Assembly: GCA_001829315.1 (NCBI GenBank) | Contig: MIAY01000001.1 | Coordinates: 386,927 to 450,926, forward strand | Reading direction: 5' to 3' | Source: Spirochaetes bacterium GWE1_32_154 | GTDB taxonomy: Bacteria; Spirochaetota; GWE2-31-10 | Length of the DNA: 64,000 nt | Notes under the pieces: generated by a model | Told to the model about the DNA's origin: nothing | The model's database searches: none | The model's input: the letters and a program-made list of their open reading frames with translations, nothing else | In this document: positions 54,650 through 62,853 of the stretch, one piece after another | Layout: each line of letters begins with the position of its first letter | Numbering within the stretch: the first letter of the stretch is position 1 | Position numbers and translations under genes: made by a program

Positions 54650-54790
54650 ATAGAAAAAAATGGGGTAAAAGTAAATTTTTTTTCAAACAGTCTGTGAGTT
54701 GTGAGGTACTCCGAACGGAGTCATACTTGCTGTTGTCTATATTGTGTGAACGTATTAACACAACATCTGTGGCACGGATGTTGTGTTTTT
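54650..54790 (+). ncRNA. Candidate small RNA
   Basis: A TATAAT (54638-54643, weak -35 TTACTA at 54615) and a strong terminator at 54757-54790 bracket about 140 bases on the plus strand with no convincing coding frame. Inside lies a short ACTCCGAACGGAGT hairpin. No rightward gene exists upstream for the terminator to serve. It would run antisense only to the extreme end of the CGGC gene region, if at all. Confidence 0.35.
54757..54790 (+). terminator. Rho-independent terminator (plus strand)
   Basis: AACACAACATCTGT pairs with ACGGATGTTGTGTT around the loop GGC, followed by Ts. On the minus strand no T-run follows, so it favours rightward transcripts although it sits two bases past the leftward CGGC stop. 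Confidence 0.75.
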
Positions 54791-54792
54791 AA

Positions 54793-55122
54793 TTAATGAG
54801 TATAGTCTATTATTTTAATAGTATCTCCAATTTTCTTAATAATAGCATTTTTCATTTGCTCTGCATGAGGACATGGAAACCCTATCGGATTGCCCCTAAA
54901 AATACAGGAAGCTAAAACTATCGCTTCTGCTCCTCTTTCAACCATTAATTTTGCTCTAGCTGACGCTTTTTTTCCGGGGCAACCACCACACGAAACAAAG
55001 CCCATTATTTCAACTGGACCAGTTTCTTCAAAAGCAAGTTTTCCTTCGGATGCAACTTTAAAATCTGTATTCCCGGGACACATATCCTCTGTCTGCTGAC
55101 ACCTGATAATTCCAACTTTCAT
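54793..55122 (-). CDS. CGGC domain protein
   Basis: 109 residues. It opens MKVGIIRCQQTEDMCPG, keeps VSCGGCPGKKASARAKLM (the CGGC motif) and continues IVLASCIFRGNPIGFPCPHA, giving several conserved cysteines. The family is proposed to bind metal or an iron-sulfur cluster but has no proven function. The ATG overlaps the stop of the methyltransferase gene by four bases (ATGA). Together with the ArsR regulator the three form a tight operon that suggests a metal or metalloid response. Confidence 0.88.
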   Translation of the reverse strand: MKVGIIRCQQTEDMCPGNTDFKVASEGKLAFEETGPVEIMGFVSCGGCPGKKASARAKLMVERGAEAIVLASCIFRGNPIGFPCPHAEQMKNAIIKKIGDTIKIIDYTH

Positions 55123-55703
55123 TTTGTATCTCCTTTTTTAAAAATTATTCCATAATGATATGGTGGTAAATCAATTTGATTAATTACTTTAAAACCAACA
55201 CTTGTTGCCCATTCCTTAATTTGTTCAGGTTTAGGACGAATATCCATTGATGGACCACGAGGGGTTTTTTCATATTTCCAATGAATTATACCAACTTTTC
55301 CATTATCATTTAATATTTTGTAAATTCTTCCTAATAATTTTATGGGGTCTTCACAATGCAGAATATTAAATAAACTAATATAATTTATTCTGCCGTTATA
55401 CTTTTTTAAAACATCTATTGATTGTTCTTCCGAAATATCAATATTCAGCAAATCAATATTGTGTATTTGATTATTTTTGATTTTATCTGAACAAATTTCA
55501 ATCATTTTATTATCTACATCGATACCAATTACTTTTCCTTTAATAATATTCGATGCGGGAAGAATAAAAGTTCCGTATCCGCAACCAACATCGATTAACA
55601 TATCAATTTCAGTATCCACTTCCATTTTTGATAATATTTTTGTAGGACTAAAAAACGAATCCCACATTTCCTCAGACGGCATACCAGAATCTCTATATTT
55701 CAT
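55119..55703 (-). CDS. SAM-dependent methyltransferase of ArsR operon
   Basis: 194 residues with a complete class I SAM domain: MLIDVGCGYGTFILPASNII (motif I), GIDVDNKMIEICSDK (post-I) and ISLFNILHCEDP (motif IV). It resembles small UbiE/ArsM-like enzymes but lacks the conserved cysteine set that defines arsenite methyltransferases, so methylation of arsenic is not supported. It overlaps the regulator gene by 11 bp upstream and the CGGC gene by four bases downstream. GGAG precedes the ATG. Confidence 0.85.
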   Translation of the reverse strand: MKYRDSGMPSEEMWDSFFSPTKILSKMEVDTEIDMLIDVGCGYGTFILPASNIIKGKVIGIDVDNKMIEICSDKIKNNQIHNIDLLNIDISEEQSIDVLKKYNGRINYISLFNILHCEDPIKLLGRIYKILNDNGKVGIIHWKYEKTPRGPSMDIRPKPEQIKEWATSVGFKVINQIDLPPYHYGIIFKKGDTK

Positions 55704-56043
55704 AACTATGATCTCCTGTATTTTTAATTTTATTTATTAAATTGGCTTTTTTATTACATTGTTCAATCATTAAATCGCGCATAATGATACACGCTTCAAG
55801 CGTTCTTGGATTCGAAATTTTATAATACATTTTGACTCCATCGCGCCGTACCTCAACGACACCTTTTTCTTTCATAATTGCTAAATGCTGAGATACATTG
55901 GAAATATTAATTCCCATAGTTTTAGCAATTTCATCAACGCATTTTTCATTATCTCCCAGAACAAACATCATTTCAATTCGTTTTGCATTTCCCATGAATT
56001 TACAGAAATCAGCATGTAATTTATATATTAATTTATTATCCAT
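55693..56043 (-). CDS. ArsR-family transcriptional regulator
   Basis: 116 residues with a winged helix (CVDEIAKTMGINISNVSQHL, MKEKGVVEVRRDGVKMYYKI). The metal-box ELCVCDL of classical ArsR is replaced by NEKCVDEIA, which keeps one Cys; two further Cys (ACIIM, EQCNK) lie near the C-terminus and could make another sensor site. It is the first gene of the operon with the methyltransferase and the CGGC protein and probably represses it. A good promoter lies just upstream. Confidence 0.9.
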   Translation of the reverse strand: MDNKLIYKLHADFCKFMGNAKRIEMMFVLGDNEKCVDEIAKTMGINISNVSQHLAIMKEKGVVEVRRDGVKMYYKISNPRTLEACIIMRDLMIEQCNKKANLINKIKNTGDHSYEI

Positions 56044-56080
56044 TCGTATTATCCGTTTATTGTATTTTCGAATATATGCA

Positions 56081-56109
56081 AATATACTAAATACATTTTA
56101 TAAAGTCAA
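56081..56109 (-). promoter_or_regulatory. Promoter of the arsR operon
   Basis: Reading leftward, TTGACT (56109-56104) and TATATT (56086-56081) are 17 bp apart, 38 bp upstream of the ATG. The following TATTTTCGAATATATGCAAA region holds short TATTT/AAATA inverted repeats that could be an ArsR operator. Confidence 0.65.
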
Positions 56110-56122
56110 TAATTTAAAAAGT

Positions 56123-56172
56123 GAGCCTCTTGCAAAAATACTCTTTTTATCTCGAATTTTTGCAAGAGGCTC
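56123..56172. repeat. Dispersed hairpin repeat, copy D
   Basis: A perfect 17 bp stem (GAGCCTCTTGCAAAAAT with its complement) around the loop ACTCTTTTTATCTCGA. Its right edge exactly abuts the second copy of the 159 bp duplication. Confidence 0.95.
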
Positions 56173-56331
56173 TAATAAAACACCTGAATTCAATAAGTTC
56201 TTTCCGCACAATGCAGACAGAACTTATTTTTCATCTACATATTTTCATGCATGGTTTTAGCAAAATCCATGGGATTAAACGTGTGCATGAAATATATACC
56301 TGTAGTGATGATTGTGATAAGAATAATAGTA
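56173..56331. repeat. 159 bp duplication, copy 2 (within the intact small gene locus)
   Basis: Identical to 54048-54206 but for three bases. It holds the 3' part of the 38-residue gene and the AATAAGTTCT hairpin (56192-56228), which may end the ABC operon transcript. Confidence 0.92.
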
Positions 56332-56351
56332 ATAATGATTTTCTTTAACAT
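56235..56351 (-). CDS. Small 38-residue membrane protein of ABC operon
   Basis: AAGGAAA lies five bases before the ATG at 56351. The peptide has a Lys-rich start, one hydrophobic helix (IIITIILITIITTGIYFM) and a short soluble tail (HTFNPMDFAKTMHENM). It follows the FtsX-type permease by 37 bp on the same strand, so it is probably the last gene of that operon and could be a small accessory subunit. A headless copy of it lies at 54048, which supports it having been a transferable gene segment. Too short for a family call. Confidence 0.6.
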   Translation of the reverse strand: MLKKIIITIILITIITTGIYFMHTFNPMDFAKTMHENM

Positions 56352-56388
56352 ATTGATTTCCTTTTTATAATTTATATTTTGTAAACTT

Positions 56389-58797
56389 TTATAAATACGA
56401 AAGTGACTCTCTAATGCTGATTCTTCCTGCCTTGTATGCCGGTATGAAGGATGAAATTGCTGAGCCTGAGATAACAAGAATGGTCCAGATGAGCATTCCA
56501 TGAAATGTTATAGCAAGCGGTAACGGTGTTTTAAATGCAATGTAACCGACTGCACTGCCGATTCCGAGTGAGAATGGAGCTGAAAGTATAACGGCAAATA
56601 CGATACTTACTATACTGATGAATACACCCTCTATTAGTACGATTGAAATAATTGTAAATGGTCTTGCGCCAATACTTTTTAGTATACCGAATTCTCTTGT
56701 TCGTTCAACTACCGTAGTTCCCATAGCCGCACTTAATCCGAGAACGCCGACAAATGCCATAATCATGGATAATCCGAGTAACAGGTAAATCAGTACTGCC
56801 ATATGTTCAGCCATTGCAGTTTTTAATTCTGATCCGCTAAAAAGAAGAGTTACATTGATACCATTATTTTCAAGTGTGCGTTCGATAGTAGCAATGATTT
56901 TACCACGAAGAGCTGGATCTTTCGTGTTTAAAGCGATTTTTAATGCAGTGGTTGAGTTTTCTGTACCTATGAGAATATTGAATAGTGCATTTGTGACATA
57001 CACCGCAGCTGGTGACGCTGTTTCACGTACGATGCCAACAAGTTTTTTACTGTATATTATGCCGTGTACTGAAAAAGTGATTGTATCACCAATTTTTGTA
57101 TCAGGGTATAATGGAAAGGCCAACTGGTTTAACATTACACTATCACCATCGGCAGTGTTGAGAAGTCTTCCCTTCATCAGGGGAAATGTTACAAGTGATG
57201 AGTTATCCGGTATACCGCGCAATGAAAAACTGCCATGATCTCCGTCAGGATATGTATGAATCATTTCGATACCGTTATATTCTTTATAACCGGCTTCACT
57301 GTACCCCCATGCTTCTGTAATAACTACTCCCGGAACTGAATTAACCAGAGAGATAAGTTCTGACGCTTTGTATGGTGTACTTAACCGTATTTCAAGATCG
57401 TATTTCATAGCATTGAAACTTTTATCGAGGTTGGTATTCCATGATTTTTCAACATTAAGACCAGATAAAAACATCGCCCCGGCAACAGAAAGCAAAACCA
57501 GATTAACTATTAGCCTTCCTTTTTTTCGCAAGGAATTTCTTATACTGTAAACAAGTGTCTGATTAATAAAAGATAGCTTATTCCATATTGATTTTGATCT
57601 TTTTTGTTCATTTTCGAGGGTGACACCGTAATCATTCAATGCCTTGTACACTGTCGTTTTACTATTTCGTATGACCGGAAAGTGTGCAATAAATAATGGG
57701 ATGAAAATACCAACTGCACATTGAGTAAGAAAAACCCAGTGTGGTATCGACATATTATCAATTCGCAAATTGAGCATCGAAGCCATCACTTGTGCAAAAA
57801 CCTTACCTGCCAATGCGGAAGGAATAACTGCTATCAGAAAAGAAACGATGCTGATAATAAAAACTATTGCGGAGTAAAGAATTAATAACTGGTTTGTAGT
57901 TGCACCTATTGTTTTCATTATCCCGATCTGCCTGATTTCTTTTGCCATCAGCGAGTTCATCATTGAACCAATCAGAACGGAACTTAAAACAAGTGTCATC
58001 ACACTGAACATGAGAAGCAGTACTAAAAGTGCCTGACTGGCATTTTCATGGGGGTGTTTTCCGGGAGGTGGTATACGAATCTCTTTTACGATAAAGCCGG
58101 CATTTTTAATTTGTGCGATTATAATAGAAGAAAGTGACTCAATGTTTTTCTCATTTAAACTTTTGTCATTGAATGTAACTTTGAGTTCATTAAGTATACC
58201 GGCCTCACCCAGTAGTTTCAGCGTGTCTCTTGTTATAAAACCGTACGCCGTTCTGCCCTGCCATGCCGGAGCCAATGTTGTATCATGGACAATTCCCGAA
58301 ACAAAAAGTTTTGTTCGCGTGCCATTCGGTGTTTTAATGGTGATATTTTTATTAACATTATTATTAATCATTTCAATAGCAGATTGTTCTACAAGCATAG
58401 TACCCGTAGATGGAGGAAACTCGCCACTTTTATAGATTAATGAATTAATGCTAATGCTGTTAAAATCATTTACGACAAAAAGTGAAATTGGTCGCCACTG
58501 GTCATCGCCGATAAGCACACGGGCAAATACTATTTTACTTTTTTCTACAAACTCTACGCCTGTTTGACTGACTACAGTAGAGATCAGAGTGTCGTCAATT
58601 TCTTTATCAAGTTCAAATGTGACTGCTGCCGGATTACCTGACATATAGCTTTTGTGTGTTTCTCTGGAAATAATTGAGTAATTTGATAGCACAAAACCGA
58701 AACTGAATATACTTGCAGCAATTGCAGCACTCATCAGCAGGATTCTTCCACGGGCATTAAGTATATCCCGTATTATTTTTAACAATTGAATATTCAT
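56389..58797 (-). CDS. FtsX/MacB-type ABC transporter permease
   Basis: 802 residues with eight hydrophobic segments: one at about 18-40, three at about 255-375, one at about 430 and three in the last 135 residues. Two FtsX domains are visible (IRQIGIMKTIGATTNQLLIL and TREFGILKSIGARPFTIISI are the paired cytoplasmic loop motifs), each with an extracytoplasmic domain before it. This duplicated layout is that of lipoprotein-release or export permeases of the MacB/LolCE mechanotransmission type. AGGAAGG precedes the ATG. Its ATPase lies 17 bp upstream. Confidence 0.88.
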   Translation of the reverse strand: MNIQLLKIIRDILNARGRILLMSAAIAASIFSFGFVLSNYSIISRETHKSYMSGNPAAVTFELDKEIDDTLISTVVSQTGVEFVEKSKIVFARVLIGDDQWRPISLFVVNDFNSISINSLIYKSGEFPPSTGTMLVEQSAIEMINNNVNKNITIKTPNGTRTKLFVSGIVHDTTLAPAWQGRTAYGFITRDTLKLLGEAGILNELKVTFNDKSLNEKNIESLSSIIIAQIKNAGFIVKEIRIPPPGKHPHENASQALLVLLLMFSVMTLVLSSVLIGSMMNSLMAKEIRQIGIMKTIGATTNQLLILYSAIVFIISIVSFLIAVIPSALAGKVFAQVMASMLNLRIDNMSIPHWVFLTQCAVGIFIPLFIAHFPVIRNSKTTVYKALNDYGVTLENEQKRSKSIWNKLSFINQTLVYSIRNSLRKKGRLIVNLVLLSVAGAMFLSGLNVEKSWNTNLDKSFNAMKYDLEIRLSTPYKASELISLVNSVPGVVITEAWGYSEAGYKEYNGIEMIHTYPDGDHGSFSLRGIPDNSSLVTFPLMKGRLLNTADGDSVMLNQLAFPLYPDTKIGDTITFSVHGIIYSKKLVGIVRETASPAAVYVTNALFNILIGTENSTTALKIALNTKDPALRGKIIATIERTLENNGINVTLLFSGSELKTAMAEHMAVLIYLLLGLSMIMAFVGVLGLSAAMGTTVVERTREFGILKSIGARPFTIISIVLIEGVFISIVSIVFAVILSAPFSLGIGSAVGYIAFKTPLPLAITFHGMLIWTILVISGSAISSFIPAYKAGRISIRESLSYL

Positions 58798-58814
58798 TGT
58801 ATACCTTCCTTTAG

Positions 58815-59549
58815 TTAGTTTCTGGTGTCGAGAACAATTTCGCCGTCAGAGAGTGTAATTGAACGGGAGACTATATTTTTTATGTCATTTTCATGAGTTA
58901 CCATAAGCACGGTGTTCCCGTCATCAGAAAGCTTCCTGAATATCCCGTGTACAACCTCTGCTGTTTTAGAGTCAAGATTACCGGTCGGTTCGTCTGCGAG
59001 AATCATTTTAGGATTATTAGCTAATGCGCGTGCTATTGATGCCCTTTGCTGTTGTCCGCCTGATAATTCTGATGGAAGTTTATTGGCCTGATCTGCAATG
59101 TTAAGTTTTTCAAGTATATGATAGGCTCGTGTTTTTCTTTCTTTCAACGGATAGGTTTTACAGAGATCCATCGGCATTATTACATTTTCAAGTATTGTTA
59201 ATGTTGGTAAAAGTTGAAAAAACTGGAATACCACACCGACAGATTTGCCTCTCCAGATTGAAGCTTTGTCCTGGCTTAAATTGTGAATCGGATTTCCTTC
59301 AAAATGGATCTCTCCCTCAGTTGGGACATCTATCCCGGCTATGAGATTGAGCAGGGTTGATTTTCCGCAGCCTGATTTGCCGACAATTGCGGTAAATTCT
59401 TTTTGTTTAATATTCAGGTTAATGTTCTTCAACGCGGTGCAATTGGTTTTTGACGAATTGTATGTTTTACATACATTCGTAATTTCAAGAAGATTACTTT
59501 CGGTTTCCCTGTGTAAATTACGGTTTTTTTCAGTAGTTGATAAAATCAT
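58815..59549 (-). CDS. ABC transporter ATP-binding protein, LolD/MacB-like
   Basis: 244 residues from the ATG at 59549; the GGAGG that serves it lies within the codons after an earlier ATG at 59561. Walker A is VGKSGCGKSTLLNLIAG, the signature is LSGGQQQRASIARAL, Walker B is MILADEPTGNLD, and the switch is VTHENDIKN. The wording (TEGEIHFEGNPI, GVVFQFFQLLPTLTILENV) is that of the LolD/MacB group. It powers the FtsX-type permease downstream. Confidence 0.92.
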   Translation of the reverse strand: MILSTTEKNRNLHRETESNLLEITNVCKTYNSSKTNCTALKNINLNIKQKEFTAIVGKSGCGKSTLLNLIAGIDVPTEGEIHFEGNPIHNLSQDKASIWRGKSVGVVFQFFQLLPTLTILENVIMPMDLCKTYPLKERKTRAYHILEKLNIADQANKLPSELSGGQQQRASIARALANNPKMILADEPTGNLDSKTAEVVHGIFRKLSDDGNTVLMVTHENDIKNIVSRSITLSDGEIVLDTRN

Positions 59550-59648
59550 TTTTTCCTCCATGGTTTTGCTGTTGCTTTACCTGGAATATATAGCAAAATA
59601 TGATTTTAATCGTTCAATCCTGACGGAACGAACTTTTTAATGAAAAAT

Positions 59649-60728
59649 CTACATTGAATTTCTGTATTCTTTCGGTGTGAACTCGGTAGTTCTTTTGAAA
59701 ACAGTATTGAATGTTGTTTTTGAATTAAATCCTGCTGCAAGGGCTATATCCAGAATGCTGTTGCCGTTTTTCTGAAGGAACAACATTTTCACCTCTTCAA
59801 TTCTATAGCTGTTAATTAAATCGTAAAATGTTGTATTCAAATTGGTATTAATGATTTGCGACAGATGATTGGCAGGAAGTCCGATTCGTTCTGCGAGCAT
59901 CCCGAGTGTCAGTTCAGGGTCAAGATACACTTTTTCATTCTCGATGTAAGTACTGATTTTATTTGTCCAGTAGGCTGAGTATTCATCAGGCAGTTTCGAT
60001 TTTGCATACTTTACCTTTTGTGTTTTCTGACTATCGAGCTGATGTTCTGCGGTTAACGAAACCGGTTTTCTGATAAGAGTTTTATATCCGAGTACCAGAA
60101 TAAAAGCTGCCATGATTAGTGAATGAATACGGCTTACATTTTCAATTTTGTGTACGGAGAGTGGAATAAGTGCTGCGTAAAAAACAGTAATCGTACAGAG
60201 CGAAGTGAAAATAAACTCAAGCCATCCCAAATCCCGGTTTTTAGTATCAGCAAAATTGTCCTTAAGGTCATGATTAAATAAAACAAGTTTTTTCTTTACG
60301 GTAAAAAGATAAAAGAAAAGCTGAATGATAATCAATATCCAGATAAGTTGATTTATAAGGCGTACATACTGTGTCAGATTTGTAAAAATATGAACGGTAA
60401 TCATAAAAATAATGTAGAGGATGAGTGGAATGAAATGAAAAATATCCTTGTGGCTATGTTTAAAATGACTATCGATTAATGATTGTACATAAAAATAAAT
60501 CATCGGGCCGAGTAAAAGCTGAAATGCTCCCGAACTTCCTGAAAAGTCTATATTGTTTCCTGAAACAAATCTGATAACTTCATTAAGAATAATTGTTGTC
60601 GAAAAAAACATCAAAATAGTAATAATGAAAGTTCTGCCCTTTCCTGTCTGATTTTTATAAATGAGAAATGATAAAAATATCCCTTGAATACCGCCGGCAA
60701 TTATTAATGGTGCAAGTAGCTGATTCAT
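59649..60728 (-). CDS. Membrane-bound AraC-family regulator
   Basis: About 359 residues from the ATG at 60728, which has GTGGAG six bases upstream; the longer open frame would overlap the next gene by 71 bp without a ribosome binding site. The N-terminal 225 residues hold about six to seven membrane segments, then a C-terminal AraC domain (LGMLAERIGLPANHLSQIIN; ILDIALAAGFNSKTTFNTVF; TEFTPKEYRNS). Same architecture as the gene at 49806. It lies directly upstream of the ABC exporter on the same strand and is its likely regulator. Confidence 0.87.
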   Translation of the reverse strand: MNQLLAPLIIAGGIQGIFLSFLIYKNQTGKGRTFIITILMFFSTTIILNEVIRFVSGNNIDFSGSSGAFQLLLGPMIYFYVQSLIDSHFKHSHKDIFHFIPLILYIIFMITVHIFTNLTQYVRLINQLIWILIIIQLFFYLFTVKKKLVLFNHDLKDNFADTKNRDLGWLEFIFTSLCTITVFYAALIPLSVHKIENVSRIHSLIMAAFILVLGYKTLIRKPVSLTAEHQLDSQKTQKVKYAKSKLPDEYSAYWTNKISTYIENEKVYLDPELTLGMLAERIGLPANHLSQIINTNLNTTFYDLINSYRIEEVKMLFLQKNGNSILDIALAAGFNSKTTFNTVFKRTTEFTPKEYRNSM

Positions 60729-60768
60729 TTTAACTCCACTTGAAAGTATATCGGATATTTGCATGAAA

Positions 60769-61620
60769 CTACTTCTGACACAATAAAATATGATTTTTTT
60801 CAGCATAATAAAAATCATTAATAGGATTTTCCATACCAATTATTCTTTTATTCATAGATATGAATGACTCGAGTTTACTAATTGGTGCCGTAATTGCATC
60901 GAATTTACAGCATACAACACAATGATAACAATGAATACATTTACTATTATTTCTCATTAATTCACTATCTTCAAACGACAATGCATTAACAACACATTCA
61001 TGTATGCATTTTTTGCATTTTCTGCATTGAGAACTATTAATAGTTATTTGTAATTCTCTCTTTTTTCCAACAAAATGAACAAACGGATAAAGCAGCCTTG
61101 TTCTGATTTTTTGAGGTTTAAATGAATACTTCAATTCTTTCTTTGTCATCTCAGTAAAATTATTGTTTCTGATTTTATCATAAAAATTGTGTACTGTTTC
61201 AATTGTTAAATCTGACGGAAAAATTTCATTTTGATAAAAATGAGGTGCAAAAACTTTTACAGCTCCCGCTATTTTTATATTCTTTTTTATGAGAATTTTC
61301 GACATATTTAAAAATGCAAACCCGCTCGTTATTCCAGCATAATTCATAAAGAAAAAAACTTTGGCCTTAATCGAACTTGATAAGTTGTCTTTAACAAATA
61401 TTTTTAAAGGATTCAAAAAATCCATATGATAAGCAGGACTCCCCAAACCAATAATATCCGCATTTTTAATTCGACTTCTAATTTCTTCTATAGAATTCAT
61501 ATCTTTTTCTATTTCAATATATGTCACATTACAACCATCTTTTATGAATAATTCCCCAATTATTTGTGCTGTTTTCCCGGTAGTTCCGTTGGGTGAAATG
61601 AAAATTATAATTACTTCCAT
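60769..61620 (-). CDS. EFR1-type flavodoxin-ferredoxin protein
   Basis: About 283 residues from the ATG at 61620 (GGAG seven bases upstream). A flavodoxin-like domain comes first (FISPNGTTGKTAQIIGELF binds FMN phosphate; GLGSPAYHMDF; FMNYAG), followed by two [4Fe-4S] clusters at about 200-240 (CRKCKKCIHEC and CIHCYHCVVCC; the last motif reads CVVCC where CxxxC is usual). This is the EFR1 family, common in anaerobes, thought to shuttle low-potential electrons. The partner is not identified. The 40 bp gap to the AraC gene downstream suggests a shared transcript. Confidence 0.87.
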   Translation of the reverse strand: MEVIIIFISPNGTTGKTAQIIGELFIKDGCNVTYIEIEKDMNSIEEIRSRIKNADIIGLGSPAYHMDFLNPLKIFVKDNLSSSIKAKVFFFMNYAGITSGFAFLNMSKILIKKNIKIAGAVKVFAPHFYQNEIFPSDLTIETVHNFYDKIRNNNFTEMTKKELKYSFKPQKIRTRLLYPFVHFVGKKRELQITINSSQCRKCKKCIHECVVNALSFEDSELMRNNSKCIHCYHCVVCCKFDAITAPISKLESFISMNKRIIGMENPINDFYYAEKNHILLCQK

Positions 61621-61803
61621 TTTATTCTCCAAATAATATTGTATGATAAATTTTGTCGAAGCTTATTCAATAAATTCATACGCTCCTATGTCTGTTGCAA
61701 GCCTCGTTTGAATAAAGCACTATCTCCTCCGGTAACAGAATCAATGTAGTAAACTATTTGAATAGAATCAACCGGCTTAACATCATTGACAGCATTATTT
61801 TTA

Positions 61804-62781
61804 TCAATTAAAAAGATAATTCCATACCGGTTGATATTGGTAAACTCCATTATCCAGCTGAGGAGTGGCTCCATTTTCGCATGTTGAAGGATGTGCCCGG
61901 TCGCCAGTTACATCCGAGGTTAGTAATAATCTCAGATTGCGATAAGGAGGGTTTTCCGTATTAACCGATGCAGTCATGGATGTATCATCAGGATTTTCAT
62001 TTAAAGTAATCAAATTGGCTTTAATGGCCGGATAAAATCCGTCGTTTTTACTGATAAAATACCGGATATCTGATAGGGGTGTTGCCCAACCGGTATTGGT
62101 AATCCAGGAAGCAGATTCCCGGGGATCACTAATTTTTCCATCCACGACACCTGAAAATAAAACAAGGCGCTTTACTTGATTTTTCTTTGCAATCCATGCT
62201 GCATGACCTGCTCCTTGAGAGTAACCCGAAATAATAACTGAGTTCCAAAGAACTTTATTATTCAAAAGATATCTTCCCCAATCTTCAGTTGGATATTGGT
62301 TATGAAGATAAATCAGCAATGTATTGATCCGATTGAAAATAGAATTCTCAGGAGTAATACTTATTGACGTTGTGGTATCAAGACCTTCTATAATTTCCTG
62401 ACGAATCAGACCATACTCATTGAGATTATTTAATGCTAATCCACCAACCGCAGTTGCATTCGGGTATTGCAGGCTAATGACATGATAACCAAGACCGATC
62501 GGTGTGGACAAAAGACCGGAATATGATGCCGGGTCGCTGGAAGTACCCCCAAGAAATAGTACCAGAATCTTTTTTACGGGTAGATTCATGTTTATTCCTG
62601 CATAATGAAAATAAGGTGAAGAATCGATAGAACTATCAGTATCAATTGGATTTATTTTGTGAATAGTTGCCTGAGTGCCGGAAATCCCAGGGATACTCTC
62701 ATCTTCAGGGGATATTTTACTACAAGTTGTGAATAAAAGTACCATTAGAAAAAATAGAATTATGCTTTTTGAAAAAATCAT
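61804..62781 (-). CDS. Lipoprotein alpha/beta hydrolase
   Basis: About 325 residues with a lipobox (VLLFTTCS). The nucleophile elbow GYSQG (VIISGYSQGAGHAAW) and the oxyanion-type loop KILVLFLGGTSSDPASY near the start mark an alpha/beta hydrolase; an Asp in SKNDGFYPAI and a His in DRAHPSTCENG are good candidates for the rest of the triad. An exported esterase- or lipase-like enzyme is likely, with the substrate unknown. GAGG lies before the start (TTG or the next-codon ATG). Its neighbours on the same strand are not obviously related. Confidence 0.75.
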   Translation of the reverse strand: MIFSKSIILFFLMVLLFTTCSKISPEDESIPGISGTQATIHKINPIDTDSSIDSSPYFHYAGINMNLPVKKILVLFLGGTSSDPASYSGLLSTPIGLGYHVISLQYPNATAVGGLALNNLNEYGLIRQEIIEGLDTTTSISITPENSIFNRINTLLIYLHNQYPTEDWGRYLLNNKVLWNSVIISGYSQGAGHAAWIAKKNQVKRLVLFSGVVDGKISDPRESASWITNTGWATPLSDIRYFISKNDGFYPAIKANLITLNENPDDTSMTASVNTENPPYRNLRLLLTSDVTGDRAHPSTCENGATPQLDNGVYQYQPVWNYLFN

Positions 62782-62853
62782 CAATCTTTACCTCGCATTA
62801 AAATGAGCTTTAACATACGTTTAAACCATGATAACAATAATTGACCCGTTGAA

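Noticed and set aside
55119-55703. Assignment of the methyltransferase as ArsM (arsenite methyltransferase)
   Set aside because: The ArsR context is tempting, but the conserved ArsM cysteines are not present in the sequence.
60729-60839. N-terminal extension of the AraC-type gene overlapping the EFR1 gene
   Set aside because: No ribosome binding site serves the longer frame, whereas GTGGAG lies correctly before the ATG at 60728.
61686-61874. 62-codon open frame overlapping the end of the lipoprotein hydrolase
   Set aside because: It overlaps the hydrolase in another frame and has no ribosome binding site or recognisable motif.
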